From Brachypterus glaber (lineage: Eukaryota > Arthropoda > Insecta > Coleoptera > Kateretidae): a stretch of DNA of 64,000 nt. The translations under genes were made by a program, and so were the position numbers. Shown piece by piece: positions 62,820 to 64,000 of the stretch. Numbering within the stretch: position 1 is the stretch's first letter; every line of letters starts with the position of its first letter. The stretch lies in contig OY294049.1 in assembly GCA_958510825.1 (NCBI GenBank), positions 28,452,620 through 28,516,619 on the forward strand. The letters run 5' to 3'. The notes beneath the pieces are model-generated. The model had not been told where the DNA came from. It made no database searches and saw nothing but the letters and a program-made list of their open reading frames with translations.

Positions 62820-63595
62820 TACACGGTGTATTTGAAATAGCATCGGAAATTTTAACAGATGATTCTACATCATAAAATATGACAAAAAGTTCCTATAAAC
62901 ATATGTCTAAAAATGCGTCATAAGGGAGCTACGGCCCTTTGAAAGTGGCTAAAAAAATCGGTTTTTATTTAATAACTCAGGAACCCTTTGAGATATATCA
63001 ACGAGGTTTTGCACGTCAACTAATCCTACCAAGGCCCGTTTTTATGTGTTATTTTCATGTACTTATTTCAACCAGGGGTGTGCGAAACGGGGGGGGGGGC
63101 TTATCAGTTTTTTGTCCCAAACTTTTTTCTGTGTAACTTTTTCGAAATTTTATTTTTGAAATATGATTCAAAATACATAAAAAAGGTACTCTTGTTGTAA
63201 TACTGTAGGATTAACCGTTTTCGAGAAAAATTCATTTGAAGGTGAAATTTCACGGTTCGAGGACAAAAAATTAAATACTAAAATGTTGAAAACCAAAATT
63301 TTAATGATGCAGGGCGAATGTACATTAAAAACTAAGAAAAAAACCTCATATACAGGTACTTCCAAAAATCAATCCTAATGGAGCTATGGTCTCCTAAATA
63401 TGCACAATTTTTAAAGGGCTATGGTAGCTTTAAAAGCGTTTTTTCGACCTACATGTATGGAAACTTTTTTTCTTAGTTTTTGATGTAGAATAACATTGCA
63501 TCATTAAAATTTTGGTTTTCGACATTTTAGTATTTAATTTTTCGTTCTCGAACCTTGAAATTTCACCTTCAAATGAACTGTTCTCGAAAACGGTT
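62820..63595. mobile_element. Family A palindromic element, copy 6 (right arm truncated)
   Basis: The left end tacacggtgtatttgaaa is intact, all left-arm motifs are present, the axis is near 63400, and the right arm runs until gttctcgaaaacggttt, where the LINE tail repeat begins. Very close in sequence to copies 4 and 5. Confidence 0.9.

Positions 63596-63652
<57 letters not shown>
63596..63652. repeat. (TAA)n microsatellite = LINE 3' tail
   Basis: About 18 TAA units. On the minus strand it follows an AATAAA-containing 3' end (taaataaacattatt), so it reads as the ATT tail of the LINE to its right. Confidence 0.85.
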
Positions 63653-63653
<1 letters not shown>

Positions 63654-64000
63654 TTTATTTAAACCATGTTGGTACAAAAGTACATATGGCAAGTCATATT
63701 TGAAATATAAAAAAAGAGAAAAAAAAATATGTATACATACACAACATCTGGACATTATATAAGCTTATACAATTGTATTTCGGCGAGTTTGCAAATTTAG
63801 CAGTCCTGTGTGTAGGTATTCTCAATAACTGACCATGCCTAGTAGCATGATCATGCGTTTCAGAGTTAACAGCAAAATTATTAATATTCTGCTTAGTATA
63901 GGTAATACATTTCAATATATATATAGAAGGAACCGTTTATAGATTGTTTTTCCTAAAAATATCCTTACAACTGTCCCCAAACCCAAGACCAAAAATTAAA
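63653..64000 (-). mobile_element. 3' end of a minus-strand LINE, continues beyond the window
   Basis: Minus-strand frame (63694-63915) reads NSETHDHATRHGQLLRI and HRTAKFANSPKYNCISLYN, the C-terminal TR..(h)..F..SP.Y..(I).(l)YN pattern of LINE RT proteins lacking RNase H. The remaining ORF lies past position 64000. Inserted into family A copy 6. Confidence 0.7.

Noticed and set aside
11754..63365. Recurrent 60-75 codon ORFs (for example MEVPVYEVFFLVFNVHSP) in several family A copies as a conserved small protein
   Set aside because: They run through palindrome arms, occur with mirrored counterparts, end at variable points, and show no coding-like conservation; the repetition is explained by the DNA repeat.

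Overview
The window is eukaryotic, very AT-rich, intron-containing DNA, almost certainly from an insect or other arthropod with a large, transposon-rich genome. I cannot name the species. There are no bacterial-type genes, operons, CRISPR arrays or recognisable tRNA/rRNA genes. Only a few short stretches look like host coding sequence. On the + strand there is a 51-nt exon (2419-2469), a 3'-proximal exon (24151-24506) and a possible tiny last exon (28211-28239). All three share phase 1 and could belong to one gene. On the - strand there is a two-exon gene end (30533-30632 joined to 28579-29141) with matching splice phases. The two genes appear to converge at about 28.2-28.6 kb.

Most of the rest is mobile DNA. 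The dominant class is long palindromic (fold-back) elements of 0.8-2.8 kb that read outward from a central axis. I separate families A (2773, 10366, 11322/11401, 37082, 62820; fragment at 20138), B (5202, 15081, fragments at 29290-30320), C (12579), D (38193-43629) and E (2499-4590), plus other palindromes G, H, I, M, N and F. A to E have related ends (TACAGGGTG-like), and A, B and C share internal motifs. The outer end of a nearby DUF4817-type Tc1/mariner-like transposase gene (8952-10085, minus) begins TACAGCCTGTTCC. This suggests that transposon group as the source of at least the D-like ends.

Non-LTR retrotransposons form the second class. CR1/L2-type LINEs lie at 16947-18470 (-), 39125-42400 (-), 46600-50546 (+, nearly full length with ORF1), 55012-55326 plus 57765-59780 (+, broken) and 63596-64000 (-, 3' end). 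An RNase H-bearing LINE tail lies at 33400-33900. At 50946-53746 (-) there is a different retroelement with an N-terminal C2H2 finger, RT, CCHC knuckle and PD-(D/E)XK-like C-terminus, i.e. R2-type architecture. It is broken by frameshifts and stops.

Smaller elements include hAT-type insertions with perfect 8-bp target duplications (27050-27201; 44833-45892 with a decayed BED-finger coding remnant), TTAA-flanked MITEs (5013-5157, 36485-36619), a TTA-flanked MITE with 26-bp perfect TIRs (29367-29858) and several small hairpins. Tandem repeats occur at 1-890 and 55335-56160 (98-bp unit, same repeat in opposite orientation), 35.3-36.3 kb and 61.8-62.3 kb. A 200-N assembly gap (37570-37769) falls near the centre of a family A palindrome.

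Nothing here forms a pathway. The biology is transposon: host exons separated by introns filled with nested palindromic elements and decayed LINEs. Coordinates of palindrome arms are read by eye and may be off by tens of bases.
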